A stretch of 64,000 nt of DNA from Streptomyces sp. ISL-98 (lineage in GTDB: Bacteria > Actinomycetota > Actinomycetes > Streptomycetales > Streptomycetaceae). Of the stretch, positions 18,712 to 27,017 are shown piece after piece. Where the stretch lies: NCBI RefSeq assembly GCF_018614055.1, contig NZ_JAGGPB010000013.1, positions 186,001 to 250,000 of the forward strand, in the 5' to 3' direction. A program made the translations under genes and the position numbers. How positions within the stretch are numbered: position 1 is the stretch's first letter; each line of letters begins with the position of its first letter. The notes under the pieces were generated by a model. The model did not search any database. It saw nothing but the letters and a program-made list of their open reading frames with translations, and was not told where the DNA came from.

Positions 18712-18785
18712 CGCGGGGTGGAGCAGCTCGGTAGCTCGCTGGGCTCATAACCCAGAGGTCGCAGGTTCAAATCCTGTCCCCGCTA
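18712..18785 (+). tRNA. Initiator tRNA-Met (CAT)
   Basis: A 74-base cloverleaf starting CGCGGGG with acceptor partner CCCCGCT and discriminator A. The anticodon arm CTGGG-CTCATAA-CCCAG has the three consecutive G-C pairs typical of initiator tRNA, and position 1 (C) does not pair with position 72 (T), another initiator hallmark. CCA is not encoded. The T arm contains GGTTCAAATCC. A TACTGT hexamer at 18693-18698 may be its -10. Confidence 0.95.
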
Positions 18786-18796
18786 CTGAAGAAGAA

Positions 18797-18836
18797 GACG
18801 AGGGCCCGGATCTCGAAAGAGATCCGGGCCCTCGTC
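18797..18836 (+). terminator. Terminator of the first initiator tRNA gene
   Basis: Perfect 18-bp stem around a GAAA loop: 18797-18814 (GACGAGGGCCCGGATCTC) pairs with 18819-18836, 11 bases after the tRNA. It has the same GGCCCGGATCTC core as the terminator of the second tRNA copy. Confidence 0.85.
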
Positions 18837-19022
18837 GTGCGCCTGTGCGTATGTCTGTGCCTGTGTCTGTGCGTTCGTGCGCCCGTACGAAGTGTGGTTC
18901 CGGCGGGCGGAGTTGGCGTTGAGGCGTTTGGAGTGTCTCTCTGTGGGCATGTCGACAAAACGCTGAAGTGACCTCACTGGCTGCGGTATACCAGGTGTAC
19001 GCGGGTTGCAGGTGGTGCGACG

Positions 19023-21035
19023 ATGGTTTTTATGGGGGACAGGACAACTCTGTTGGAGACAGGGCGGTTTGTGCAGCGACATCAGGAGCACGCTGTGGAC
19101 ACCGTGGACACCGCCGAGGCCGAGTCGGAGGCGCGGCACCGGCGCGCTGCCGAGGGCGGCGACACCGAGTCCATGAGCGTGCTCGGCTCGCTGCTGCTGC
19201 GCCGCGGCGACCTTGACGGCGCCGAACCGCATCTGCGCGCTGCCACCGCCGACGGGGACCGCGCCGCGGCCAACAACCTCGGCGTCCTCCTCCACCAGCG
19301 CGGTTACGCCGACGAGGCGGCCGGCTGGTGGCGCATCGCCGCGGTGGCCGGTTCCGCCGCCGCCGCGCACGCCCTCGGCAGGCACTACCGCGAGCGCGGC
19401 GACGAGCCCGCCGCCGAGTACTGGCTGCGCCAGTCCGCCGAGCAGGGGCACGCGCTGGGGGCGTACGCCCTCGCCGACCTCCTGGAGCACCGCAGCGACG
19501 TGGGAGCCGAGCGCTGGCTGCGCGCCGCCGCCGAGCAGGGCCACCGCGAGGCGGCGTACCGCCTTGCCCGCACGCTGGACCGCCGCGCGGCCGCGGAGGC
19601 GCACGCGGGCACAGGTGCGGCTGACTCCGGCGGGGATGCGGGTGGCGGCTCCGGCCGTACGGGCACCCGCAGGGCCGATACGGACACCGGTGTGGGACGG
19701 GGCAGGCTGGGCCCCGGCTACCTCGACTTCGGCACGGGCACCCGTCACGCGGCCGTCGGATCCGGTACGGGTACGGGCCTGGGCAGCAGCACCGGAACCC
19801 GGCATGCCGTCGCCGCCGAGCCGGATGCCGCCGTCGAGGCCGAGCAGTGGTACCGGCAGGCCGCCGCGCGCGGGCACCGGCGTGCCGCCCTGCACCTCGG
19901 CGCGATCCTCGAAGGGCGGGGCGAGCTCAAGGAGGCCGGGCGCTGGTACCTGACCTCCGCCAAGGACGGCGAGGCCCGGGCCGCGTGCGCGCTGGGCTTC
20001 CTGCTGCGCGACGCCGGTGACGAGGAGAGCGCCGCCGTGTGGTGGCTGCGTGCTGCCCAGGACGGCGACGGCAACGCCGCGAACGCGCTGGGCGCCCTGC
20101 ATGCCGCCCGTGGCGAGCAGCAGACCGCCGAGCGCTGGTACCGGGCTGCCCTGGACGCCGGTGACGTGAACGGAGCGTACAACCTCGGGCTGCTCTGCGC
20201 CGCCCAGGGGCGTACGGCCCAGGCCGACCAGTGGTACCGCCGAGCCGCCTACGCGGGCCACCGTGAGGCCGCCAACGCGCTCGCCATTCTGCTGCTGCAG
20301 GGCGGCGACGCGGCCGGCGCCGAGCCCTGGTTCTCGAAGGCCGCCGAGGCCGGCAGCGTCGACGCCGCCTTCAACCTCGGCATCCTTCACGCGGGGCGCG
20401 ACGACGACCGTGCGGCCTTCGTCTGGTACGAGCGCGCGGCGGCCGCCGGGCACACGGAAGCGGCGCTCCAGGTCGGCATCGCCCTGCTCAGGGACGGCGA
20501 GGAGCAGGACGCCGAGCGTCATCTGCGCTGCGCCGCGGGCAGCGGCAACGCCGAGGCGGCCTTCCGCCTCGCCACGCTGCTCGACAGCAGGCAGCCGCCG
20601 GCGGGCCCGCCCGCGCTCGGTGAGGCGCTGACCGAGAAGAGCGAGTGCGAGGAGTGGTACGAGCGTGCCGCCGAGCAGGGCCACCGGCGTGCGCAGGTGC
20701 GCGTGGGCATGCTTGCTGCGGGCCGCGGTGACCTTGAGGGCGCCGCGCGCTGGTACCGCGAGGCCGCGGAGGCCGGCAGCCGTAACGGTGCGTTCAACCT
20801 CGGGCTGCTGCTGGCCCGTGAGGGCAGCGAGCCCGAGGCGGCTCTGTGGTGGTCCCGCGCGGCGCAGGCCGGGCACGGCCGGGCGGCGCTGCGTCTGGCG
20901 CTGCTTGCCGCGCGGCACGGTGAGCTGGACGAGGGGGAGCGGTGGTGTGCGCGGGCGGTCGAGCTGGGGCCTGCGGAGGTCGCGGAGCGGGCGGCGCGGT
21001 TGCGGGAGGCGCTGCATCAGGAGCTCACCGCGTAG
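19023..21035 (+). CDS. Sel1/TPR repeat protein
   Basis: A 670-residue solenoid protein made almost entirely of Sel1-like/TPR units of about 36 residues, each with patterns such as AAANNLGVLLHQRGYADEAAGWWRIAAVAG. A non-repeat Gly/Thr/Arg-rich insert (about residues 190-265, with GTGTRHAAVGSGTGTG) interrupts the array. Sel1 proteins are scaffolds; no partner is predictable. The ATG at 19023 has GGTGG upstream; ATG 19032 is an alternative. It sits between two identical initiator tRNA genes with no other linkage. No signal peptide. Confidence 0.85.
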   Translation: MVFMGDRTTLLETGRFVQRHQEHAVDTVDTAEAESEARHRRAAEGGDTESMSVLGSLLLRRGDLDGAEPHLRAATADGDRAAANNLGVLLHQRGYADEAAGWWRIAAVAGSAAAAHALGRHYRERGDEPAAEYWLRQSAEQGHALGAYALADLLEHRSDVGAERWLRAAAEQGHREAAYRLARTLDRRAAAEAHAGTGAADSGGDAGGGSGRTGTRRADTDTGVGRGRLGPGYLDFGTGTRHAAVGSGTGTGLGSSTGTRHAVAAEPDAAVEAEQWYRQAAARGHRRAALHLGAILEGRGELKEAGRWYLTSAKDGEARAACALGFLLRDAGDEESAAVWWLRAAQDGDGNAANALGALHAARGEQQTAERWYRAALDAGDVNGAYNLGLLCAAQGRTAQADQWYRRAAYAGHREAANALAILLLQGGDAAGAEPWFSKAAEAGSVDAAFNLGILHAGRDDDRAAFVWYERAAAAGHTEAALQVGIALLRDGEEQDAERHLRCAAGSGNAEAAFRLATLLDSRQPPAGPPALGEALTEKSECEEWYERAAEQGHRRAQVRVGMLAAGRGDLEGAARWYREAAEAGSRNGAFNLGLLLAREGSEPEAALWWSRAAQAGHGRAALRLALLAARHGELDEGERWCARAVELGPAEVAERAARLREALHQELTA

Positions 21036-21071
21036 TGCGGGTGCCGGTGCGGGGGCGGTGCGAGAAGGGAT

Positions 21072-21101
21072 TTGCGCTGGTCGGGCGTGACAACGTACAG
21101 T
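21072..21101 (+). promoter_or_regulatory. Promoter of the second initiator tRNA gene
   Basis: TTGCGC (21072-21077) and TACAGT (21096-21101) with an 18-base spacer, ending 12 bases before the tRNA 5' end. This is a good match to the principal-sigma consensus for stable RNA genes. Confidence 0.7.
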
Positions 21102-21113
21102 CGGGTTTACCGA

Positions 21114-21187
21114 CGCGGGGTGGAGCAGCTCGGTAGCTCGCTGGGCTCATAACCCAGAGGTCGCAGGTTCAAATCCTGTCCCCGCTA
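21114..21187 (+). tRNA. Initiator tRNA-Met (CAT), second copy
   Basis: Sequence identical to the tRNA at 18712-18785, including the CTGGG-CTCATAA-CCCAG anticodon arm, the unpaired C1/T72 and the following ACTGAAGAAG bases. It has its own promoter and terminator. Confidence 0.95.
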
Positions 21188-21200
21188 CTGAAGAAGTAGA

Positions 21201-21242
21201 CAACGAAGGCCCGGATCTCGATTGAGATCCGGGCCTTCGTTG
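21201..21242 (+). terminator. Terminator of the second initiator tRNA gene
   Basis: Perfect 19-bp stem: CAACGAAGGCCCGGATCTC (21201-21219) pairs with 21224-21242 around a GATT loop, followed by TTTC. It shares the GGCCCGGATCTC core with the first tRNA terminator but differs in its outer arms. Confidence 0.85.
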
Positions 21243-21292
21243 TTTCGCGTCGATGGTGGTGGGGTCCGTGCGGGCCGGTGGGCACACGCCTG

Positions 21293-21709
21293 TCAGGCGG
21301 AAGCGCAGTTGGGGCAGAGGCCTCGGTAGGTGACTTCTACGTCCGAGATCGTGAAGCCGAAGCGTTCCGTGTCCGGGAGGTCCGCCAGCGGGTTGCCCGC
21401 CGGGTGTACGTCGCGGATGGCGCCGCACTGTGCGCACACCAGGTGCTGGTGCGGCTGGTGGGCGTTCGGGTCGTACCGCTTGGCGCGGCGGTCCGTGGAC
21501 ACTTCCAGCACCTCGCCGAGGGAAACCATCTCGCCCAGCGTGTTGTACACCGTCGCGCGCGAGATCTCGGGCAGCTTGGCCACCGCCCGCGCATGCACCT
21601 CGTCGGCGGTCAGGTGGATGTGCTCCCCGTCGAGGACTTCAGCCACGACGCGCCGCTGAGCGGTCATACGCCAGCCGCGTCCGCGCAGTCGTTCCAACAG
21701 GTCACTCAT
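21293..21709 (-). CDS. catR: Fur/PerR-family peroxide-responsive repressor CatR
   Basis: A 138-residue Fur-family metalloregulator expected to repress the divergent catalase gene and itself, with release on peroxide oxidation. The winged helix includes LTADEVHARA...ISRATVYNTLGEM; the regulatory metal site has HQPHQHLVCAQCG; structural zinc is likely bound by CAQC and the C-terminal CPNC. The ATG is at 21709. The divergent arrangement with catA and a palindromic operator in the intergenic region match the CatR-CatA system of Streptomyces. Confidence 0.9.
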   Translation of the reverse strand: MSDLLERLRGRGWRMTAQRRVVAEVLDGEHIHLTADEVHARAVAKLPEISRATVYNTLGEMVSLGEVLEVSTDRRAKRYDPNAHQPHQHLVCAQCGAIRDVHPAGNPLADLPDTERFGFTISDVEVTYRGLCPNCASA

Positions 21710-21770
21710 GCCGACCAGCCTAACAGTGGTGGGACCCAGGTCCCGAACAGGTGTGACTTTGGATGCTTGC

Positions 21771-21798
21771 TTGACTTAGACAATGTCCATTGTAGGAT
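21771..21798 (+). promoter_or_regulatory. catA promoter with CatR operator
   Basis: TTGACT (21771-21776) and TAGGAT (21793-21798) form the promoter (16-base spacer). Between them lies a perfect palindrome ACAATG-TC-CATTGT (21780-21793), resembling a Per/Fur box. A repressor bound here would block polymerase. It may also control the divergent catR gene. Confidence 0.75.
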
Positions 21799-21854
21799 CG
21801 ACACCGGCATACGCCAAGGGACAGGACTTGTCAGGAATGACGCAGGAGGCGCAC

Positions 21855-23306
21855 GTGACGCAGGGACCGCTCACCACGGAGGCCGGCGCGCCGGTCGCCG
21901 ACAACCAGAACAGCGAGACCGCTGGCATCGGCGGTCCCGTGCTGGTCCAGGACCAGGCACTGCTCGAGAAGCTCGCGCACTTCAACCGGGAGCGCATACC
22001 GGAGCGCATCGTGCACGCCCGCGGCGCCGGTGCGTACGGCACCTTCACGCTGACCCGTGACGTCTCGCAGTGGACGCGCGCCAAGTTCCTCTCCGAGGTC
22101 GGCAAGCAGACCGAGACCTTCCTCCGGTTCTCGACCGTCGCCGGCAACCTCGGTTCCGCCGACGCCGTCCGTGACCCGCGTGGCTTCGCGCTGAAGTTCT
22201 ACACGGAGGAGGGGAACTACGACCTTGTCGGGAACAACACGCCCGTCTTCTTCATCAAGGACGCCATCAAGTTCCCCGACTTCATCCACACGCAGAAGCG
22301 CGACCCGTACACGGGCTCGCAGGAAGCCGACAACGTGTGGGACTTCTGGGGTCTGAGCCCCGAGTCGACCCACCAGGTCACCTGGCTCTTCGGTGACCGC
22401 GGTATCCCCGCCACGCTGCGCCACATGAACGGGTACGGCTCGCACACGTACCAGTGGAACAACGAGGCCGGCGAGGTCTTCTGGGTCAAGTACCACTTCA
22501 AGACCGACCAGGGCATCAAGAACCTCACTCAGGACGAGGCCAACAAGCTCGCCGGTGAGGACCCGGACTCGCACCAGCGCGACCTGCGCGAGGCCATCGA
22601 GCGCGGTGACTTCCCGTCCTGGACCGTGCAGGTGCAGATCATGCCGGCGGCCGAGGCGGCGGCGTACCGCTTCAACCCGTTCGACCTGACCAAGGTCTGG
22701 CCGCACGAGGACTACCCGCCGATCGAGATCGGCAAGCTGGAGCTCAACCGCAACCCGGAGAACATCTTCGCCGAGGTCGAGCAGTCGATCTTCAGCCCCG
22801 CGCACTTCGTGCCGGGCATCGGCCCGTCCCCGGACAAGATGCTCCAGGGCCGTCTCTTCGCGTACGGCGACGCCCACCGCTACCGCGTCGGCATCAACGC
22901 CGACCACCTGCCGGTGAACCGCCCGCACGCCACCGAGGCGCGCACCAATTCCCGTGACGGCTACCTGTACGACGGCCGCCACAAGGGCGCCAAGAACTAC
23001 GAGCCCAACAGCTTCGGCGGCCCCTTCCAGACGGACAAGCCGCTGTGGCAGCCCGTCCCGGTCACGGGCGGTACGGGCAACCACGAGGCCCCGAGCCACG
23101 CCGAGGACAACGACTTCGTCCAGGCGGGCAACCTGTACCGGATGATGTCCGAGGACGAGAAGGGCCGCCTGATCGAGAACCTCGCCGGGTTCATCTCCCA
23201 GGTGTCGCGCGACGACATCGCGGAGCGCGCGGTCGACAACTTCCGTCAGGCCGACGGTGACTTCGGCAAGCGGCTGGAAGCCGCGGTCCAGGCCCTGCGC
23301 GGCTAG
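21855..23306 (+). CDS. catA: Catalase CatA
   Basis: Monofunctional heme catalase (2 H2O2 to O2 and water), about 483 residues, of the small-subunit clade. Seen motifs: catalytic His in [21 protein letters not shown]/heme pocket [15 protein letters not shown], catalytic Asn in [11 protein letters not shown], and the proximal heme-ligand Tyr in [18 protein letters not shown] 21855 is the preferred start because AGGAGG (21844-21849) lies five bases before it; the in-frame ATG at 21783 is inside the operator and cannot be used, and ATG 21838 lacks a ribosome site. Transcription is expected to rise with peroxide through CatR. Confidence 0.95.
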   Translation: MTQGPLTTEAGAPVADNQNSETAGIGGPVLVQDQALLEKLAHFNRERIPERIVHARGAGAYGTFTLTRDVSQWTRAKFLSEVGKQTETFLRFSTVAGNLGSADAVRDPRGFALKFYTEEGNYDLVGNNTPVFFIKDAIKFPDFIHTQKRDPYTGSQEADNVWDFWGLSPESTHQVTWLFGDRGIPATLRHMNGYGSHTYQWNNEAGEVFWVKYHFKTDQGIKNLTQDEANKLAGEDPDSHQRDLREAIERGDFPSWTVQVQIMPAAEAAAYRFNPFDLTKVWPHEDYPPIEIGKLELNRNPENIFAEVEQSIFSPAHFVPGIGPSPDKMLQGRLFAYGDAHRYRVGINADHLPVNRPHATEARTNSRDGYLYDGRHKGAKNYEPNSFGGPFQTDKPLWQPVPVTGGTGNHEAPSHAEDNDFVQAGNLYRMMSEDEKGRLIENLAGFISQVSRDDIAERAVDNFRQADGDFGKRLEAAVQALRG

Positions 23307-23327
23307 TACGGACTGCTTGTCGTAGAC

Positions 23328-23363
23328 AGAGGGCCGGATTCCCCCGGGGGAGTCCGGCCCTCT
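23328..23363 (+). terminator. catA terminator
   Basis: Stem AGAGGGCCGGA (23328-23338) / TCCGGCCCTCT (23353-23363), with an inner CCCCC/GGGGG extension, located 21 bases after the catA stop. Confidence 0.8.
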
Positions 23364-23410
23364 CGTGTGCGTACGCGCCGGACCTGTGTGCGCCGGACTG
23401 TGCGCGAGGC

Positions 23411-23812
23411 TCAGCCGGCCAGGGCGGTCGGGTGCCTGCGGGCAGGTGCCCAGCAGCGGATGATGTCCCGTACGGACACGACGCCGACCGGGCCGTTTCC
23501 GTCCAGGACGACGAGATGGCGGAAGCCGCCGTGCGTCATGGCCTCCGCGGCCTCCTCCAGGGTCCAGGAGGGTGCGGCGAAGACGACGTCGGTGGTGGTG
23601 TGCGTGCCTGCGGTCTCGCGGTCGGGATCCTGGCCCGTACCGACCGAGATGAGGATGTCGCGTTCGGTCAGGATGCCTAGCCCGCCGGCGTCGTGGTCGA
23701 GGACGACGGCGGCGCCGACGCGGCGCTCCGCCATCAGTCGGGCTGCCTGGCGGAGTGTGTGGGCGGGGCCGATGGTGAGGACCACCGTGCTCATGGCGTC
23801 ACGGACGAGCAT
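23411..23812 (-). CDS. CBS-domain pair protein
   Basis: A 133-residue protein consisting of two CBS domains, which usually bind adenosine nucleotides as an energy sensor. Repeat one has MLVRDAMSTVVLTIGP...MAERRVGAAVVLD...GLGILTERDIL; repeat two has WTLEEAAEAMTHGGFRHLVVLD...GVVSVRDII. The ATG at 23812 follows AAGGAGGTGG; the frame is open 14 codons upstream but without a ribosome site. It is convergent with catA and functionally unassigned. It resembles stand-alone CBS proteins in actinomycete stress regulons. Confidence 0.85.
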   Translation of the reverse strand: MLVRDAMSTVVLTIGPAHTLRQAARLMAERRVGAAVVLDHDAGGLGILTERDILISVGTGQDPDRETAGTHTTTDVVFAAPSWTLEEAAEAMTHGGFRHLVVLDGNGPVGVVSVRDIIRCWAPARRHPTALAG

Positions 23813-23852
23813 GGACAGAGCCACCTCCTTGGTGAACCGGCCCGTGAGAACC

Positions 23853-23868
23853 AATTCACAAATTCACA
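23853..23868. repeat. Tandem 8-bp repeat upstream of the CBS gene
   Basis: Two adjacent copies of AATTCACA (23853-23860, 23861-23868), AT-rich in a GC-rich surrounding, about 20 bases upstream of the CBS gene's ribosome site. Possible promoter element or binding site on the minus strand. Confidence 0.35.
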
Positions 23869-23912
23869 AGTGGGGTCGCTCTCAGAGTGGCAGCCGCCAG
23901 GCATGTCATCAA

Positions 23913-23947
23913 GGGGGCGCGTGAGGCGTGTTGCCGCGCGCGCCCCC
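23913..23947 (-). terminator. Terminator downstream of hisN
   Basis: GGGGGCGCG (23913-23921) can pair with CGCGCCCCC (23939-23947), about 30 bases past the hisN stop in the direction of hisN transcription. It has a GC-rich stem and no T run. Confidence 0.55.
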
Positions 23948-23976
23948 ACCGTCACCCGCCGATGTACGCCCCGCCC

Positions 23977-24771
23977 TCACCCACCGATGTAGCTCAGCAA
24001 CTCCTCGTGGAGCAGGCCGTTGGAGGCCGCCGCGTTGCCGCCGTGCGGGCCCGTCACGCCGTCGAGGCTGGTGAACACGCCGCCCGCCTCCTGGACGATG
24101 ATCACGTTCGCGGCCATGTCCCACAGCGAGAGCTCCGGCTCCGCGCACATGTCCACCGACCCCTCGGCGACCATCATGTACGGCCAGAAATCGCCGTATC
24201 CGCGCGTCCGCCAGCAGTCGCGGGACAGGTCGAGGAAGCCGTCGAGGCGGCCTCGCTCCTCCCAGCCGGTCAGTGACGAGTACGCGAAGGACGCGTTCTC
24301 GATCTTGTCGACCTTGGAAACATGCAGCCGCGTCGCGGACGTGAGGCTGCGGCCGGTGTACGCACCGCCGCCCTTCGCCGCCCACCAGCGGCGGCCCAGC
24401 GCGGGCGCGGACACGACGCCCATCACGGGCTGGAAGCCGTTCTCGCCCGCCTCCATGAGCGAGATCAGCGTCGCCCAGACCGGAACGCCGCGTACGTAAT
24501 TCTTGGTGCCGTCGATCGGGTCGACCACCCAGCGCCGCGGACCCGTGCCCTGAAGTCCGTACTCCTCGCCCAGTACGGCGTCGCGCGGCCTGCCGCGGTG
24601 CAGGTGACTGCGGATCAGCTCTTCGGCGGCCTTGTCGGCCTCGGTCACCGGCGTCATGTCCGGTTTGGTCTCGACCTTCAGATCCAGAGCCTTGAAGCGC
24701 TCCATCGTCGTGGCGTCCGCGGCGTCCGCGAGGACATGGGCAAAGCGCAGATCATCGTGATAGTCGGGCAT
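23977..24771 (-). CDS. hisN: Histidinol-phosphate phosphatase HisN (inositol monophosphatase family)
   Basis: A 264-residue Mg-dependent phosphatase of the IMPase superfamily. Metal-binding signatures are LGEEYG (GEE at 68-70), DPIDGTKNYVRG (84-95) and WDMAANVIIVQEAGG. Streptomyces use an IMPase-type HisN to dephosphorylate histidinol phosphate, and this gene's position next to catalase/aroA-region genes matches that orthologue; an inositol-phosphatase role cannot be excluded by sequence alone. The ATG at 24771 lies six bases after a TACTGT hexamer on the minus strand, so the message is probably leaderless; the frame is open further upstream but low quality. Confidence 0.8.
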   Translation of the reverse strand: MPDYHDDLRFAHVLADAADATTMERFKALDLKVETKPDMTPVTEADKAAEELIRSHLHRGRPRDAVLGEEYGLQGTGPRRWVVDPIDGTKNYVRGVPVWATLISLMEAGENGFQPVMGVVSAPALGRRWWAAKGGGAYTGRSLTSATRLHVSKVDKIENASFAYSSLTGWEERGRLDGFLDLSRDCWRTRGYGDFWPYMMVAEGSVDMCAEPELSLWDMAANVIIVQEAGGVFTSLDGVTGPHGGNAAASNGLLHEELLSYIGG

Positions 24772-24901
24772 GACCGAACAGTATCGACCGGCTTCTGTAC
24801 AAACCACATGGTCTCGCCGTGCGGGCACTGCCCCGCGAGCCGCGCGGGCTATTGACAGTGCCGGGCCGCGAGTCAACCCTGACAGGCGGGGAGGCAACGC
24901 C

Positions 24902-25615
24902 ATGCCCACAGCGCGAGAAGCCCTACTGGACGCCGCCTTCACCGCACTCGCGGGCCGGCCGTGGTCCCGGGTGCGGATGGTCGACGTGGCCGCGGCGGCC
25001 CGGGTCTCCCGGCAGACCCTCTACAACGAATTCGGCAGCAAGGACGGCCTCGCCCGCGCCCTCGTGCGTCGCGAGGCCGACGCGTATCTGGCGGGTGTCG
25101 AGCGGGCGCTGGTCGAGCGGGTGCCGGTGGACCGGATGCCGGCCGATCGCGCCGAAATGGTCCAGGACCGGCTCCTGGCCGTCGCGGAGTGGACCGTCGG
25201 CGCCGCCCGCGCCAATCCGCTCGTACGGGCCCTGCTCACCGGCTGCTGGAGTGAGCGGCTCCCTGCGCCCAGCCCGGCCAGGACCCACCTCGGCGGTGTC
25301 TCGACGTCCCCGGTTCCGGCTCAGCGCCGCGCCGACGCGGGGCATCCCGGGCCCGCCGAACTGGCCGCCGCGGTGCGGGACCGGGCGGTGGCCGTGCTGG
25401 AGCGGGGGTACGGCAAGGAGGAGGCCGGGGCGGTCGAGTACCGGTGCGAGCTCACGGTGCGGCTCGCGCTTTCGTACGTCGTCGCGCCCGCCGGGTCCGC
25501 CGCGCCCGCTGGGGCTACGGGAACCGGCGAATCCGGCGAGGATCTCAGGCGGCTGCTGCGGGCCGTGCTCGGCAACGGCCTCAGTGGGACGAACCGGAGA
25601 GCTGGAGACCGATGA
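24902..25615 (+). CDS. TetR-family transcriptional regulator
   Basis: A 237-residue regulator. The N-terminal helix-turn-helix reads RMVDVAAAARVSRQTLYNEFGSKDGL (near residues 27-50); the C-terminal ligand domain is variable with a Pro/Ala-rich stretch (residues ~130-155 and ~200-215). ATG 24902 follows GGGGAGG. A TTGACA box is at 24852-24857. Its 3' end overlaps the convergent SMR exporter gene by 35 bases, and a palindrome in the exporter promoter is a good candidate for its operator, so it probably represses the exporter. Confidence 0.85.
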   Translation: MPTAREALLDAAFTALAGRPWSRVRMVDVAAAARVSRQTLYNEFGSKDGLARALVRREADAYLAGVERALVERVPVDRMPADRAEMVQDRLLAVAEWTVGAARANPLVRALLTGCWSERLPAPSPARTHLGGVSTSPVPAQRRADAGHPGPAELAAAVRDRAVAVLERGYGKEEAGAVEYRCELTVRLALSYVVAPAGSAAPAGATGTGESGEDLRRLLRAVLGNGLSGTNRRAGDR

Positions 25616-25904
25616 CGCCGACGATCACCAGCGAGATCGAGATGATCTTGAGCGTCGACACCACGTCACCGAGGAAGATCATTCCGTAGACCGCGGTGCC
25701 GGCCGCACCGATGCCCGTCCACACCGCGTACGCGGGCCCGACGTCGAGCTTCTTCAGCGAGAGGGTCAGCAGGCCGAAGCTGGCCAGGGCGAACGCGCAG
25801 AAGGCGACCGTGGGCCAGAGCCTGGTGAATCCGTGGGAGAGCTTGAGGCACACCGCGAAGCCGGTCTCGAACAGACCGGCCACCACCACGAGCAGCCACG
25901 GCAT
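25581..25904 (-). CDS. SMR-family exporter, Gdx/SugE-like
   Basis: A 107-residue four-helix transporter of the small multidrug resistance family, acting as a dimer with proton antiport. The essential membrane glutamate is E13 in LLVVVAGLFETGFAVCLKLS. The sequence HGFTRLWPTVAF and AYAVWTGIGAAGTAVYGMIFLGD match the guanidinium exporter (Gdx/SugE) subgroup more than quaternary-ammonium exporters; substrate is inferred. The ATG at 25904 follows GGGAGG. It overlaps the TetR gene's 3' end by 35 bases and is preceded by a TAAGTGC palindrome. Confidence 0.85.
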   Translation of the reverse strand: MPWLLVVVAGLFETGFAVCLKLSHGFTRLWPTVAFCAFALASFGLLTLSLKKLDVGPAYAVWTGIGAAGTAVYGMIFLGDVVSTLKIISISLVIVGVIGLQLSGSSH

Positions 25905-25942
25905 GGTCGTTTCCTCCCGGGTCGGTGACTGCTTCGTCTCAC

Positions 25943-25962
25943 TAAGTGCGATTATGCACTTA
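25943..25962 (-). promoter_or_regulatory. Palindromic operator in the SMR exporter promoter
   Basis: Perfect inverted repeat TAAGTGC-GATTAT-GCACTTA (25943-25962). On the minus strand it contains CATAAT, a good -10 hexamer for the exporter gene. A TetR dimer bound here would cover the promoter. The AT-rich content stands out. The adjacent TetR gene is the likely regulator, by inference. Confidence 0.65.
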
Positions 25963-25994
25963 CCAAGAGCGGGGAAGGGGTAAACGCGGCGTGC

Positions 25995-27005
25995 TCAGTC
26001 GCCTTCCCACCGCTCCCTCGTGGCCAGCAGCCGCCGCAGTGAGTCGAGCCTGGCCGGATCGGCGTGACCGTCGGCCACCCACTGGTCCAGCGCGCACTCC
26101 GCCTCGTCGTGGCTGCAGCCGCGCGGACACTCCTCCGTCCCCGGCTCCAGGTCCGGGAAGGCGTTGATGACGCGCGACGGGTCGATGTGGTTCAGGCCGA
26201 AGGACCGCACGCCAGGCGTGTCGATCACCCAGCCCTTGCCGCCCGAGAGCGGCAGCGCGAGCGCCGATGTGGTGGTGTGCCTGCCTCGGCCCGTAACCGC
26301 GTTGACCAGGCCGGTCGTACGCCGACGGTCCTCCGGTACGAGCGTATTGACCAGCGTCGTCTTGCCCACGCCGGAGTGGCCGACGAACGCCGTGACGCGG
26401 TCGTCGAGGTGCTCGCGCACCATGGCCGTCGCCGCCCCGCTCTCCAGCTCCTCGCGGCTCGTCACGAGGTACGGGACACCGAGCGGGCGGTACGCCTGGA
26501 GCAGCGTCTCCGGCGACGCCAGGTCCGACTTGGTCAGCACGAGGAGCGGTTCGAGCCCGGCGTCGTACGCCGCCACCAGACAGCGGTCGATCATGCGCGG
26601 GCGCGGCTCGGGATCGGCCAGCGCCGTGACGATGGCCAGCTGGTCGGCGTTGGCGACGACCACGCGCTCGAACGGGTCGTCGTCGTCGGCAGTACGCCGC
26701 AGGACCGACTTGCGCTCCTCGATCCGGACGATGCGGGCGAGGGTGTCCTTGTCGCCGGAGAGATCGCCGACGATGCTGACGCGGTCGCCGACGACCGCGG
26801 CCTTGCGGCCCAGCTCGCGGGCCTTCATCGCCATGACCGTACGGCCGTCGACGAGGCAGGTGAGGCGGCCACGGTCGACGGTCAGCACGAAGCCTTCGAC
26901 GGCGTCCTCGTGCTTGGGGCGGGTGTGGGTGCGAGGCCGGTTGCCCTTGCGGTTCGGGCGGACCCGGATGTCGTCCTCGTCGGGGTTCTTGCCGTATCGG
27001 CGCAT
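25995..27005 (-). CDS. rsgA: Ribosome small-subunit-dependent GTPase RsgA
   Basis: Circularly permuted GTPase that helps 30S ribosome maturation, 336 residues. An OB fold is N-terminal (VDGRTVMAMKARELG...VGDRV). The GTPase motifs occur in permuted order: TKSD (G4) before GHSGVGKTTLVNTL (P-loop, G1), then DTPG (G3). The C-terminal zinc knuckle is CPRGCSHDEAEC. A basic Arg/Lys-rich N-terminus probably contacts rRNA. It starts 12 bases downstream of the aroA stop, so the two genes form an operon. Confidence 0.95.
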   Translation of the reverse strand: MRRYGKNPDEDDIRVRPNRKGNRPRTHTRPKHEDAVEGFVLTVDRGRLTCLVDGRTVMAMKARELGRKAAVVGDRVSIVGDLSGDKDTLARIVRIEERKSVLRRTADDDDPFERVVVANADQLAIVTALADPEPRPRMIDRCLVAAYDAGLEPLLVLTKSDLASPETLLQAYRPLGVPYLVTSREELESGAATAMVREHLDDRVTAFVGHSGVGKTTLVNTLVPEDRRRTTGLVNAVTGRGRHTTTSALALPLSGGKGWVIDTPGVRSFGLNHIDPSRVINAFPDLEPGTEECPRGCSHDEAECALDQWVADGHADPARLDSLRRLLATRERWEGD

Positions 27006-27017
27006 CTCGTCAGCCCG

